From Viola odorata (taxonomy: Eukaryota; Streptophyta; Magnoliopsida; Malpighiales; Violaceae), in NCBI GenBank assembly GCA_963691705.1, contig OY829539.1:60486327-60550326 (forward strand): a stretch of DNA of 64,000 bases, given 5' to 3'. Below, in pieces: positions 1 to 11,307 of this stretch. The first letter of the stretch is position 1. Every line of letters starts with the position of its first letter. The position numbers and the translations under genes are program-made. Below the pieces are notes generated by a model. That model was not told where the DNA came from, did no database searches, and saw nothing but the letters and a program-made list of their open reading frames with translations.

Positions 1-584
1 AAGTGGATGATGGGATAAGATTTTAGAACTTGATTCCTATCAACTTCAATTAATTCTATCATTTCGTGTTTGTATGCATTTCCAGATTAATTAGTTTCTA
101 GTGTAATGGATATGTTTCTGTGTAAAGATGACTCAACTGATTTTCCTTTCTTGCAATACCAAATTGCCATGGAAAATGATTTGGTTTGATGAAACAGACA
201 GAATTCTCTGTACCACCTGAAAATAAAATCTACCAGATTTTAAGACAGATTTCTGCACCCGGATTTGATTTCACTTTGCTGTTTGTTTCATAACTTTGCT
301 ACCCTAAATTCAGGTTCTATCTCAACAGGAATCTTTCTGTTGGAAAAAGAATTTTCAGATTCTGTAAATTACCAATATATCAGATCATGGTCACCTTTAT
401 ATATCAGATTCTATCTCAGGGCTGTTGTTAGTATTTCTGTTTTGTTACATTATATCTAGTATCAGTAAACATGCTATTTGGTTAGTAAACACGCTTCTAT
501 TGTTCGTAGGGTCAAAATCAAATTCTCATTCTCAATCTCCATCAAGTGTGTTCTTTGTATCATGTTCCTTAATTGGGTCAATAG
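1..584. other. intron-like sequence upstream of Rab7 exon
   Basis: No coding signal is recognised. The sequence is AT-rich and ends in a polypyrimidine-rich stretch and an AG acceptor at 583-584, so it is most simply an intron of the Rab7-type gene whose first exon (P-loop region) would lie left of the window. Confidence 0.4.
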
Positions 585-925
585 ATATGTCCACAAGAAA
601 TTTAGTCAGCAGTATAAAGCTACCATTGGTGCTGATTTCGTGACCAAGGAGCTCCAAATTGATGACAGGCTTGTCACTCTGCAAGTGGGTTATTGTTTGT
701 TCCTTATGATTTGATCTTGGAATGCTTGGAAAACCATGTTTTTTTACTTTCGTGCTGAACATGGCATTTTGTGTATAGATATGGGACACAGTTGGCCAAG
801 AGCGATTTCAGAGTCTTGGGGTCGCATTCTATCGAGGAGCAGACTGCTGTGTTCTTGTTTATGACGTTAATGTGATGAGATCCTTTGACACTCTTGACAA
901 CTGGCATGATGAATTTCTTAGACAG
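585..925 (+). pseudogene. Rab7/RABG3-type small GTPase, two internal exons only
   Basis: Rab7-type GTPases act in traffic to the late endosome and vacuole. Exon 585-684 (acceptor AG 583-584, donor GT 685) encodes 33 residues after one split-codon base, including KATIGADF, the effector (switch I) region. Exon 779-925 (donor GT at 926) encodes 49 residues with the switch II motif, the [12 protein letters not shown] strand and a DNWHDEFL helix. Phases match the two exons to each other. The motif normally WDTAGQE reads WDTVGQE, replacing the conserved Ala before the catalytic Gly-Gln. The exons for NKxD, the SAK motif and the C-terminal Cys prenylation site are not found between 926 and 4179, and the next open exon (1258) is in an incompatible phase. 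I therefore call it a truncated or decayed copy; a distant or missing exon remains possible. Confidence 0.65.
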
Positions 926-1257
926 GTTCCTTTTTCTGTTTTTTTCATTTTCATGCTTGCTTAGTACTCTTAATCGATTCTTCGAGTTTGTTTATATATG
1001 GGCAAAGTTTTGAAGGAGTGGGAACATTGTAGATTCTTCTGTTCAAATCATGATATAGTGTATACCTAGAGCATGAAAACATCACAACAATAGCAGAACG
1101 CATGCGGGACTACCAAGTTATTGCCATGGTCATAATCTTGGGGTAGATACTTATTACATATAGTAAAATGCCATCACCTTGGCTGTTTCATATGATTCAT
1201 TTCACTTTCATTAGTTTGATCCAGTTGAAAACTAATTCGACAATTTCTTTGATGTAG

Positions 1258-1891
1258 TCCAAAGCTGAAGCACATTCAAAGCCAAGTTCAAGAGAACGTG
1301 AAAAGATTGATGTCTGATCAATTACACATGCCTTTCAATGTCTCAAGTGGCCGTGTAAAATCAACTGATCATTACTATACAAAACCACCATTTGTTGCAT
1401 CTTGCAGTTCATTTGGTCCAAAGGTATGTTTATTCGTAGTGTTTTTCCCCATCACTTTATATAAGTGCTCCAAAGTGATACTGCAAACTAGCTTTCTATT
1501 TAGGGTCATCACTCCAAGTCTAATACCGTGATGGACTAGTTAGGTTACTTAATTATCTACTGAAAAGCTTTGAAATCATATGCTATGGGTGCAGTATTTG
1601 GTCATGTTGTTTTCTTTTAGCTTCTATTGCTTTGAACAAGTTAAAAAGAGTAAATAATATGGTTTTAGCTTTGGTTTTGCTTGCTAGGTTTTCAAGTAGT
1701 GTTCTGATTACTCCATCGCTTCATCTTATACTGTTTATTCAAGTAATAAGTTAGCCGGTGGTTCTGTATTGGTACAGGGAATAGGGGTTGTTGTTAGAGT
1801 AGCTGCCACGACAACTGAATCGGTATACAAATTTTTACAGCATCAATTGGCTGGAATGGAGCCGCTGATTGGAGTCACCCCATTTCGCTGA
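1258..1891 (+). CDS. two 3'-terminal exons of an unrecognised plant gene
   Basis: Exon 1258-1423 (AG acceptor at 1256-1257, donor GTATG at 1424) is open for 55 codons, with residues such as VQENVKRLMSDQLHMPF. Exon 1778-1891 (acceptor TTGGTACAG, stop TGA 1889-1891) is open for 37 codons and ends GMEPLIGVTPFR. Phase 0 is preserved across the 354-bp intron, supporting a real spliced 3' end. I do not recognise the family and assign no function. The Rab7-type exon upstream ends in phase 0, but this frame needs two preceding codon bases, so the two do not form one in-frame mRNA as seen. It could be the tail of a different gene whose 5' exons were lost, or part of a degenerate fusion. Confidence 0.35.
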
Positions 1892-4179
1892 AAGCGATTG
1901 ATTAGTGATAGTTCATTTCACAATTCATGAAAAAATGATGAGAAATAAGACTGTAATGTAGCTTCACTCCTGATGTGTTAAACTTTGTGCCAGGTTTCGC
2001 CATTGATTGCGATAGTGTTTGTTTGATGCCATGTAAGTGTTTAACAAGGTCGCTTCCAGTTTTGAGATACTCAGAGGTTTGTAGATGGATCATGGTGGAG
2101 ACCGTTTTTCCCTTGTTCAAGTTAGCATACCCCGTATATTTTTGTTCGCGGTAACTGTCCTGTCAGCCAGAAGCCCCTCGTAGGGTGGCCGGAAAGCTGT
2201 GTACACAAATAGAACAAAAAGACCAAAAAGAAAGGAAGTCTGTGAAATATATGCCCATAGTATTAGTGTACACAAATAGACTACAATTTCAATTTATGGG
2301 TAAAATCATTGCACAAACAACTTTTACAATTTACATGAACAAAACCGAATCGTTCGTTCACATAACACCCAAACGAAACCAAAACCCGGAACCATAGTTC
2401 AGCATCTCACTCACTGATCTATCACGCAAGCATACATGAGGATACAGTATATCATTCCAATTTATGTAAAAGAACCGCAATGGATTAAGAATGCTTGAAT
2501 AGAAGTCAACTAAAATGTGATCTCACAATGAGCGTGATGTTATATTTAATAAGTTTTCCTTTTTTAAAATGACTATTAAATTTTCGAATGATTTTTTCTT
2601 TTCATTACAAATATTTTTGGTTTTCCACAAAAAATGAAAACGGACGAAGTAAACACGTTTTTCAGTTTTCAGATCAGGAAATTTTTACATTCAGTGCGAA
2701 GTAAACGCGTTCTCCAGTTTTTCTGATCAGGAAACAAGCGCGAAGTAAACGCGTTTTCCAGTTTTCAGAATGAAAATAAACAGCAAATTTTCAAATTGCA
2801 AATTTTCAAAAACAGCAAATTTTCAAATTGAAAATTCTCCCAGGTAAACGCACCCTTAAGTTTTACCATTTTTCAAGAAAGGCGACACCTCATGATCTTT
2901 CACACCAATAGTTACCTAGCTAGCCATACAAATATACTCCACTACGATAAATATACCCTAAAAGCTAAAACTAGATAAATTAGATACAGTAGCTGAATTT
3001 ATTTAATTATTTTATTTATTTTGCAAAGTGACTTAGTACTAATTTAATACCGTTGATTTGCTTTGATCTCTAAAAATAGGGTAAATAAATTTATTCAGAT
3101 CCGAATTACTAATTGAATTTATTCGAATTCGAATCCAATCAAATAATTGCAATTATAGCACGATTGAAGGAGAAAAAGATCTGGTATCTAGATTGAACCG
3201 AATTCGATTCAATCCGACTAATACTCACCCCTACTTTAAAATTCATAAATTTATTTTCAGGAGCGCATAGCATGTTTTATGGAAACGAACAGTAATTATA
3301 TTAGTTTCATGTGTGTTCTTCAAATTGATTCAACCAAATAAATCCTTGGGTTTCTTTTTATTTCCATCTCCTTAGGTTTCCTAGTAGTTGTTTCTTTCTT
3401 GTAGGATTCTGCCATGAATGTGTGCTTTGACAGCATTTTTGTTTTAAACAGTAATGTTAATCTCCTAGCAAGTCTATATGAAGAAGGCCCAAATCCGAAA
3501 TTTGCTGCTTGAATATGGTACAGGTGTTGTTCTGAATATAATTCGGTTCCAAAAGAGATTGTTCGAGTATGGTCGGGTTTTGAATAGGGTGATTTTTTTA
3601 ACATAATTTTTTCTTAGAGACATGAACTAAACATGAATAAATTCATTTGACTGCAGCTAATATTAATTAAATATTATAAAAGAAGCACCAATAATCTAAA
3701 AGAAATTGACATCTTTTAAACTAACTGAGTTAAGTACTGTAAAAAAGATATATGTAAAAAACTGCATGACCCTAGTCTTCACCTACTAGTTATTTATAGA
3801 TAGATATAGAAATGTGAAGAGAGAGTTGAATCCAGGCCCATATATAGATAGGCTTCATACATCCAGGCCCATGTTGCGGGGTTAAAGTTGAATGAAAATC
3901 ATTTATGAATAAAAAAATTAAATTAATCATCTAAAAGTTTAATTAAAACTTTTTTTAGAAATATAAGGACTAAATTAATCACATAATAATTTGATTGAAA
4001 TTTTTTAACGAACCAATGAACTAAATTAAACATAAAGGTTAGTGATAACTATTAAGGCAACCTTAAGGGCATTTCCGTAAATCTGACCCCTGCCGACGAT
4101 GGAGATCCGCAAGTCTTGCTGAATGACTAAGCTATCACTACAGGACCTTGAAGCGGTTACTGGGATGGTCGACTTCAGC
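1892..4179. other. AT-rich intergenic DNA
   Basis: No supported gene. A short open frame on the minus strand near 3320-3604 has no recognisable motif. The stretch includes a cluster of short direct repeats (see 2640-2860) and AT-rich sequence around 3880-4030. It is presumably host intergenic DNA left of the retrotransposon block. Confidence 0.5.
2640..2860. repeat. short direct repeats, possible MITE remnant
   Basis: The motif GAAGTAAAC[A/G]CGTTYTCCAG or a close variant occurs around 2646, 2698 and 2740, followed by two copies of an AGCAAATTTTCAAATTG unit near 2783-2840. The right edge (GGTAAACGCACCC) resembles the ends of small non-autonomous DNA transposons, but I cannot pair terminal inverted repeats or a target duplication by eye. 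Confidence 0.3.
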
Positions 4180-4207
4180 GGGGGGGGGGGGGGGGGGGGG
4201 GGGGGGG
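4180..4207 (+). repeat. G28 homopolymer
   Basis: Twenty-eight consecutive G residues sit between host-like DNA and the broken LTR at 4208. Such a run may be real, with G-quadruplex potential, or may be a polymerase or assembly artefact at a junction. Confidence 0.9.
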
Positions 4208-4600
4208 AGGTCTCACGCGTCTTATAACGCACGACATCAGACTGCCCAGAAATGTCTTCGGGGGTCCCGAATGGAGAATCTGATTCGGGACCTAAGCCGT
4301 TTTGTGGACAAGTGACTAGTCCTTCGTGCTACTTCTTCCCGTTGGTCTGGTTGGAAGGTTGTAGTCGTTTCGGATTGTCAGTCGGCCTTGAGCCGTTTTG
4401 CATTGAATCGGACTCGAGACCTCGGCTGCGGTCTTGAAGCACGAATTTGCACAAAAATGCACCAAAAATGTATCTTTTTGCCTAAACTCCCTTTTCAAGC
4501 CTGAATCTGCAATAGTAATGAAAACAGGGGTAAATTAGCAGAATCATGCCCTAAATCAAAGGAATAATGGAGGGAAAATCATGCAAAAATACACGCTATC
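4208..4600 (-). mobile_element. truncated LTR fragment, TGATAGC family
   Basis: Read on the minus strand from 4600 it begins TGATAGCGTG and shares the same block order as the LTR at 32563 (TTTACCC, CATTACTATTGCAGAT, GGGAGTTTAGGCAAAA, TTGGTGCATTTT, then GGTCCCGA-type motifs). Only about 400 bp remain, cut off at the G28 run. The adjoining sequence at 4601 is not a polypurine tract on the minus strand, so this is not obviously the 3' LTR of the block to its right. Confidence 0.65.
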
Positions 4601-5060
4601 AAGGGGGTATCTTGGGAAGTGAAAAGTCCTATCCTTGTGATGGCCGGTCTTGATCAGATGGCCCACTAAGTGAGGGCACGACCCAACATACCTTGAATTA
4701 AAGTCGGATTGAAAGATCCTGGACGCCCCCGGGGGTGAAAAGTCCTATCCTTGTGATGACCGATCTTGATCAGATGGCTCATTAAGTGAGGGCACTACCC
4801 GGTATCTTTGGGAGTGAAAAGTCCTTCTCTTGTACTGACCGTTCTAATGGAGACGGCCCATCAAAGATGAGGCACGCCCCAAAGAAATAGAAACTCCATC
4901 TAGAAACAAGAATCCTATCTTAACGGCTGGGCTGCTGCAGCCAGGCCATTAAGTAAGGACACGGTTCTAGACGCGAGGACAACGCCCAAAAGTGAAAATT
5001 CCCCAGCCTTGTGATAGCCGTCCTGATCCGACAACTCACTAAGATGAGGCACTTTTCGGG
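4601..5060. repeat. interspersed ~60-bp direct repeats
   Basis: A unit beginning GTGAAAAGTCC and carrying TTGTGATGGCC, GATCAGATGGC and a GTGAGGGCAC end recurs around 4618, 4734, 4815 and, more diverged, 4996. Copies are separated by unique spacers. The position, downstream of the minus-strand ORFs and next to an LTR fragment, resembles the variable 3' untranslated region of plant Ty3/gypsy elements. Confidence 0.6.
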
Positions 5061-5767
5061 CCGATCGCGAAAGGAGGGAAACGCGGAGAATCGCGAAATC
5101 CCAGCTAGTAACCAGATGTGTAACCCCTGGTGAAGTATAGAGCTGATAGTGAAAGCGATTCACGCGGGTTCCATGGTAATGCCCTATGATGGCAGTGGAA
5201 AGGCTCCTATGGGTAATTACTATCCCTCGTAACGTGTTTTTGTTACTGATGGTTTACAATTAGGAATGTGCAGAATACTTTTCGGGTAGCGGAAGGAGTG
5301 ATGATCTCGTAAGTAGTGATATCGTAAGGCTTACCGGGAAAGCTAACTCGATACCGACTTTAGTAATTTTGATGGGACTGCTAAGGATCTGCTCGAAAAA
5401 GTAAACGCATCGTGATAACAGGGCAAAGATAACGCCAAAGGAGTTCGTAAGGAGACAACTAAAGGAAAGGAAAGATAGCGATAGAAGTTGTATGAATACA
5501 TCAAAATGCTTTAAGGGGCTACAAACTTCAGTGGTCAAAATAATGACAAAAATCTAGTGACGCTCGATTGCTAAGGAAAGGGTGGCAAAGCCTCGAGGCA
5601 CGTCAACCTGCGGGGTTCCTCCGTTTCCAGCCTGCTGCTTTAGCTTGGCGAAAACCCTGCTCATTAAGATGGGCAGATTTTCGCTTGAAAGCCGCCGTGA
5701 CCTCATCAGGTTTGTACGCATCGACCCCATGGACTTCCTCAAAGCAATCGACTAAAATAGCGGCAGT
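5061..5767. other. 3' flank of the minus-strand gypsy-type ORF
   Basis: No independent gene. From 5767 to about 5605 the frame of the neighbouring ORF stays open after its amber codon (about 54 codons, including FEEVHGVDAYKPDEV). The rest shows no recognised feature. Confidence 0.45.
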
Positions 5768-7967
5768 CTACTCGACATGCCACAGACTCCTATCGGCCGA
5801 CTCTTCCTCCAGGGCAGCCTTCTCCTTGGCCAAGGATGATTTCTCATTTTCCAAGACATTATTTTTGGCCCTCTCCGCTGTCAAGGCATCAGAATGTTCT
5901 TTCTTTAGCTCCTGATGGGCCAGTAATAGTTGCGTACGCTCCTCCAGCAACTTCTTCTTCTCATTCCGCTCTCGCGATAATTCCTCCAAAGAGGAGGAAA
6001 GGGAGGCAGCCTGACGCTGCGCATCCTCCGCCCAGTAATGGAACTTCATCATATTAGTAAAAAGGCTAGAGCGTAATGAGTTCACCCTATCAACCTCGGT
6101 CTTGGAAAGGAAAGCCTCCCGTTCTGCTGCAGACGCCAATATTTGGGAAGCCAGTAAAGCCGAAACTTCATCCGAGCCATCACCCCCCAATGCCGCCAAA
6201 CTAGTGTTACGAAAATCGTACAGTCCAACTTGATGGGTCACAGTGCCAACCTCACTTATCGGACTAAGATCTGCCGCAAAATTGAAGGTGGCACCTCCTT
6301 CGCCATAACGGTGCAACAGGGGGATGCTCGAAGGAACAAACGCCAGAGGAATAGGAGGGTGAACCTGTGTGGACGAACCCCCTGGAGCAAGATAAACACC
6401 ATGAGGCTGATAGCCTGAAAAATCCTGCAAGCCCTCTTGATATCCCAGATTGGAGGAATATGCGTGAACGGGACCTCCGAAAGAATTGGGCGAAATTCCT
6501 AAAGTCTCGCCTGTGCCCAAGTTCGCCAAAAATTCCGAGGAATGTCCTCCCTGGGGAACAGCCGTGGAGTCGAAACCGTCCGCAGGTCTGTTCTCCATCC
6601 CGGTGGTAGAGGAAGATAGATTCCCGCCCTCACTTTCCAACCGCTGTCTCTTCTTAGAACCAGTTAGCATGTAGCCCAAATTCATATCGCCTGAGGGAGG
6701 AGCGGAGGTAACGACAACGATAGTGTCCTGCCAAGAACGCCATATGAAATATAGAAAAGAGAAACAAATCAAACGACGACAAACATTGAAATGTAGCATA
6801 TCGTGGCTAAAAGGCACCCCTACTGTAGCAGTGGTGGGAAGAGGTACCTCTGAAGAACCTGCCGCATCCGGAGAAGGTGTAAGAGCGGCAACACTTTTTG
6901 TTTTTCTCTTCTTTTTACCTTTGGCAATGGCCTTAGGAGCATGGGAAGAAGAAGAAGGCTGGGTAGGAGGAGCAACGACGGTCACGATGGGAACGCCTGA
7001 AGGAATGTCAATATTCCCCTCACCAGCCGAAGAAGAGGATACTTGAGCAAGACTCGCGGAAGTAGTCGGCAGTTCCGTGGGATTATCAGTAGCTTCCGTG
7101 GAGGTAGCTCTCTCCTTTTCTTCTCTTTCTTGAGCCCTCTTCAGGCATCTCCTTATGCTTTCGGGCTTATAGTTGGGATCCGTCGCTGCGAGATCATAAA
7201 ATAACGTCAGCATTAGTATCAGCGATAACAAAAAAGGGAGTAACGCGACACTCACGTTTAACACAAGAACGAATGTCCATTCTACAAGCCATTTGACGAA
7301 TGTGAACGCTGATTTCCAGTTTGAGCAATTTGTTTAACCAGTCTTGTTCACGCTGAGGAAGGGTCCCTGGTCGGCTCCAGACATTATCATCGACGTTTTG
7401 ATTAAACCCAGATCGCCACCAGGAACCAGGATCTTCAGAAAGATCTATCACAAAGAACTCCTTTTTCCAAGCATCAACGGAAGACTCGATGTGGAGGAGT
7501 TTCCAAGTAAAGGACTTGAGAGAGTCATCGTCGAAGCAGGGCGATATCGTTATCACTCCCCGGTACTTCATTAGCTTAAAAAGAGATTTGAGCAGCAGAA
7601 GGGAAGGGGAAGTGATCCCTTTATATTTACAAAGTTCCAGAAAAGCATAAACACAACAATACGCATTTGGGGATAATTGGGCCGGATTCAGATCGCCGAC
7701 AACAAGCAAGTCTTTTACAAAAGAGTCGATGGGAAGCCAGAAACCATGACGGAACATTTGCGCATACAAGACCCTACGATTGCCCGTCAAAACGCTGTTC
7801 AAACGTATTGACTCAGGGGCAACAGTGGCCTTATAATCGTCAGGGATAACAACATTATGGGCGGCCAAATGCTCACAGAGAGCGGCCTCAGATGTGATAA
7901 CACTAGCAGTAATATCCATCCTTTTCTCATCGGCAGATTTTAACTCAGAACGGCGAGTCTTAGCCAT
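5768..7967 (-). CDS. putative gypsy-type transposon protein, copy 2
   Basis: The ATG is at 7967. Exon 1 runs 7967-7256 and ends at a GTGAGT donor; a 70-bp intron (7255-7186) ends CTCGCAG; exon 2 runs 7185-5768. The spliced frame encodes about 709 residues. The first ~200 residues match the plant 'putative gypsy type transposon' domain pattern (Pfam PF04195 as I recall it), with MFRHGFWLPIDSF and a LNPAQLSPNAYCCVYAF stretch. A Ser/Pro/Thr-rich middle follows, with a basic KGKKKRKTK cluster (possible nuclear signal). A Glu/Lys/Leu coiled coil occupies roughly the last 110 residues. A second 90-bp intron (about 6817-6728) is possible; it is a multiple of three, so the frame survives either way. 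The stop is TAG, with about 54 further open codons. It lies in tandem with a diverged paralogue at 10835-8585. Molecular role is unknown; it is carried by a retrotransposon-like block with no gag or pol. Confidence 0.6.
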
Positions 7968-8584
7968 GGCAGAATTAAAGAAGTAAAGATGAAGAAGACG
8001 ATGGAGGAGAAAGGAAATACCTTTAGAGAAAAAGCACTTCGAAGAGCCTTGAATAGTGGGGAGAAAATAAGACGGCTAAAAGAAAATATGAGAAGGTGAG
8101 ATGATAAAAGAAAAGGAAAAGAATAAATGTTGGTTTTTATAACCCTAGTAATCGAACGAAACGATGGATGCCACAGTCGTTGCGTGGAAGCGACATGAGG
8201 AACAAACTCAAGCAATGAGTGCAATTCTAGAAAAGCGCTACAATGTTTCGATTTTGATAAAGTTCTCGAGCACGCTAGCCCGCAGCGCCGGAAGAAATGG
8301 ACACGTGTGCCTGCACAATCGCGACTTTTCTAATGAGAAGATAGCAAACATTAAAGGCTCTGAAAAGCAGGTACCATTTCTTGGAGAAAACAAGAGCGAT
8401 ATCGCAAGAAAGGAGATAATGCAAGATGGCATTAATTAAAAAGGCAGCTTTCGAGCTAACACGAAAAAGCGGAATAAAAATCAAATAGCAGTAAAATACG
8501 GATATTGTCGTACAACAAGGTGTTATTACAAGACAAAGAAACAAATAAACAGAAGAATCCTCTAAATGGAGCAACCTCGATTAA
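7968..8584. other. spacer between the two gypsy-type ORFs
   Basis: No coding feature supported. This is the 5' flank of copy 2 and the 3' flank of copy 1 on the minus strand. I see no obvious TATA box. Confidence 0.4.
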
Positions 8585-10835
8585 TCATGGGCCCTCGCGG
8601 ACATCGCAGTCACCATTCCCCCGCTCTTCTCTAGAAGAAGGAAGATCTCCCTCACCTTCGCCCAGATCCTTCATTCTCTTGGAAGCGTAATCAGTCAGCA
8701 CTGACGAATTGACAGTTCCCTGGCGATGGAGACTCATAAATTTAGCGATACAAACCTCCATGGTCTTGTTCTTGCACCAGGCTACCTTTGAAGGTACTTT
8801 GGCCAAATCCGCATCACGAGACGCTATCTCTTCGCGAAGGAAGATATTCTTTTTGTCAGCCACCACCAATTCCGCCTCCAGAAGCTCTATCTTAGCCTTC
8901 CCTTTTGATTTTTCTCGAGCAAGCTCAGCACGACAGTCGTTCAACTCCGCCAGGGTTCGCTCCTGAAGCTGCGACAGGTCCGTTACCTTCCCTAAGGCAG
9001 CGCTTAGTTCTCCCTTCAAATCAAGAGAAGGCCGAACCTTGTCACACTGATCTTCGAAAAAGTAATTTAGCTCGCGGAAACTGGCCAGCATGTCAGTCAG
9101 AAGGCGTGAATGTCGTGCTTCAGGAGGATGCCGTAAGAACTCTTCTTTGTCCTTCGAAGAAGTAAACATTTGCCCCACTATTGGGCCCACCGGCTATTCT
9201 CGCGATAGTGGGTCCGATATCCCTAAAGCGCGAAGACCGTCGATACCAAGGGAAGAAAAGTCCAGCTGATATGTGGTGGGGCCTTGAAGACTTTGAAGGG
9301 AAAGATTGGCGATATAAGGAGGAGAACAACTTTTTGCGGAATCACCAATGCCTGAAATCGAAGAAAGAAACAAAGGCTGAGGCTTCTGCGGGGGAGGGTT
9401 AGGAGGAGCGATTGGATTTGAAATCGGTAAGTTCACATCCGGAATAAAGGAGTGAATCGGAGAGTTAGGACTGCTAGACGACAAGGGAGAGCCCACCGCT
9501 GCTGAAGCCTCGTTAACTTTGGGAGGAATGGCAGAGGGCACCTTGACAACTTCCGTCACCGGCAAGGCACCCGCAACGTGTGAAGTGTTAACTCCCTCGG
9601 AGGGAACCGCGTTGACCTCCTCCATGGGAGGAATTGGTGGGTCAGATTTCTCTTTACGAACTCTCTTTAAGAGACGCTCCGTTTCGGCGGCGATCTCTTC
9701 GTCATCGTCCTCGGTTGACTCCGCTGCGGTTTCACTCTTTCTCGACCTAAGTTTCATCCGTTGGGCAAGGGTGGCATGACGCAGCTCGGAACCAGTATCC
9801 ATGCTTTCGTTATCACTGTCAACCTCTTCAATCACAGGATTACTCGGGGTCACTCCCTTACCGCGAGACGGTAGCCAATTCTCAAGGAAACGGGAAGGTC
9901 GAGCGGATGCGCTACGTGTCGCGACAGTTTTGTTTCTCTTTCCTCGCGGCGGAATAGGCGGACGACTAGAACCTTCAGGTGGAGGAGAAGGAGGTAACGT
10001 CTGAAGTGGCACCACATTCAGAGGAGCGTCACTTTCCCCGGAGGAGCGACCCTCAGCGTTACCTGCCAATAAAATGTTTTAGTATGGCAAGAAAATTAAA
10101 GCGATAAGGTGACAAAAGAAAAAACTCACCAACGACACACTCTGGCAAAGGCCTGAACCGAGAAAATTCCCGAATGAGGAAAGGCCCTTCTATTTCTAAC
10201 AGGGCGGTAACATTAGACACATCCATACTAGACAGCACATCTGGTTTTTTCCAAGTGGCACTAGTAATCTCTCGGTTGAAACCACCGCGCCAAAACCGAG
10301 AAGGCAAGCGAAGGGTGAAGAAGCCATTTTTCCAATTGTCCACGTTCTCTTCGAAACCTTGAAAGTTCCGCCAGAAGAATCGAACAAGGGCATCATTCCA
10401 ACTTGGGGTAATATCCACCAAGCAGCTGCGACACCTCAAGGTGAAAAATGTACGGAACAGATCGAGCGATGGAGCGAAAATACGCTTCATCTCACACGAA
10501 CGAAGAAAGGCGTAAAGCCCACACCAGGAAGGTGGAGTTATTTGAACAGGATTGAGATCGTAATGGTTTAGCAGCTTCATCAGAGAAGTATGAAGTGGGA
10601 AACGAAATCCGTAGGTAAACATCTTGAAATAAACCAGCCGGAACGTCCCCCACATGGCATCAGTGAGCCGAGTATCCTTCAAAGGGACAAAGGGGCGGTA
10701 TCCCGTGGGAAAAGTGATACCGTTCTCCTCTAACTCAGCCCTCAAAACCTCATTATAATCAAAAACACTACGAGCTCTCCTAACTTCGGGATCTAGGGGA
10801 TTTTCGATAACTGCAGAGGATCTAGCGCGAGACAT
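8585..10835 (-). CDS. putative gypsy-type transposon protein, copy 1, with internal amber
   Basis: Exon 1 10835-10130 ends at a GTGAGT donor; a 67-bp intron (10129-10063) ends TTGGCAG; exon 2 runs 10062-8585. The frame is 524 codons to an in-frame TAG at 9194-9196, then 202 more open codons to the final stop. The N-terminal region has the same order of motifs as copy 2 (MFTYGFRFPLH, YDLNPVQITPPSW, a Leu/Phe-rich helix, FWRGGF). The middle is low complexity with acidic and basic patches, and the part after the TAG is a coiled coil (AELNDCRAELAREKSKGKAK). That strongly suggests the TAG splits a once continuous protein, either by mutation or as a readthrough site. Intron position is shared with copy 2, so both derive from one duplicated gene. 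Function unknown. Confidence 0.58.
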
Positions 10836-11307
10836 AATGGACTGGAAAAGTAAAGCTATGGCGATAGAAAAATAAAATACCTAGAGCAAGGAGCCAGTAA
10901 ACAGGCCGTCGGCACCGGCGAGCAATTGCAGTAAAACCCCTCGGGAAGAAAGAAGCACAGGAGAGAAAGAAAATACGAAGAATTTCGAAGGATTAGCAAA
11001 AGTACTAAAAGAGAAGAGCGAATTACTTATAAAGGTTAAACCTAAAAAAGAAACAGCCTGTAAAAACAAAACACGTGTAGAGTGGAAAAGGACGCCTGGG
11101 CAGTCATCAGTGTCTTTTGGAGAAGACAGTTACTGATTGAAACCTGAAAGGCGGTTGCACCCAGCGAAAGGCACACTTCCGCGATAACCCTGAAAACCTG
11201 AAAATATAAAGGGAGAAAAGCGGCAGGAGAGCGAAAAGAAAATAAAGTGTCATTTTATTACTTTGAGAAAGCCATACGACATCTACAAAGAGGCATGGTA
11301 TACCCAA
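10836..11307. other. 5' flank of gypsy-type ORF copy 1
   Basis: No gene seen. Short overlapping open frames lack any recognisable domain or composition bias. Confidence 0.4.
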
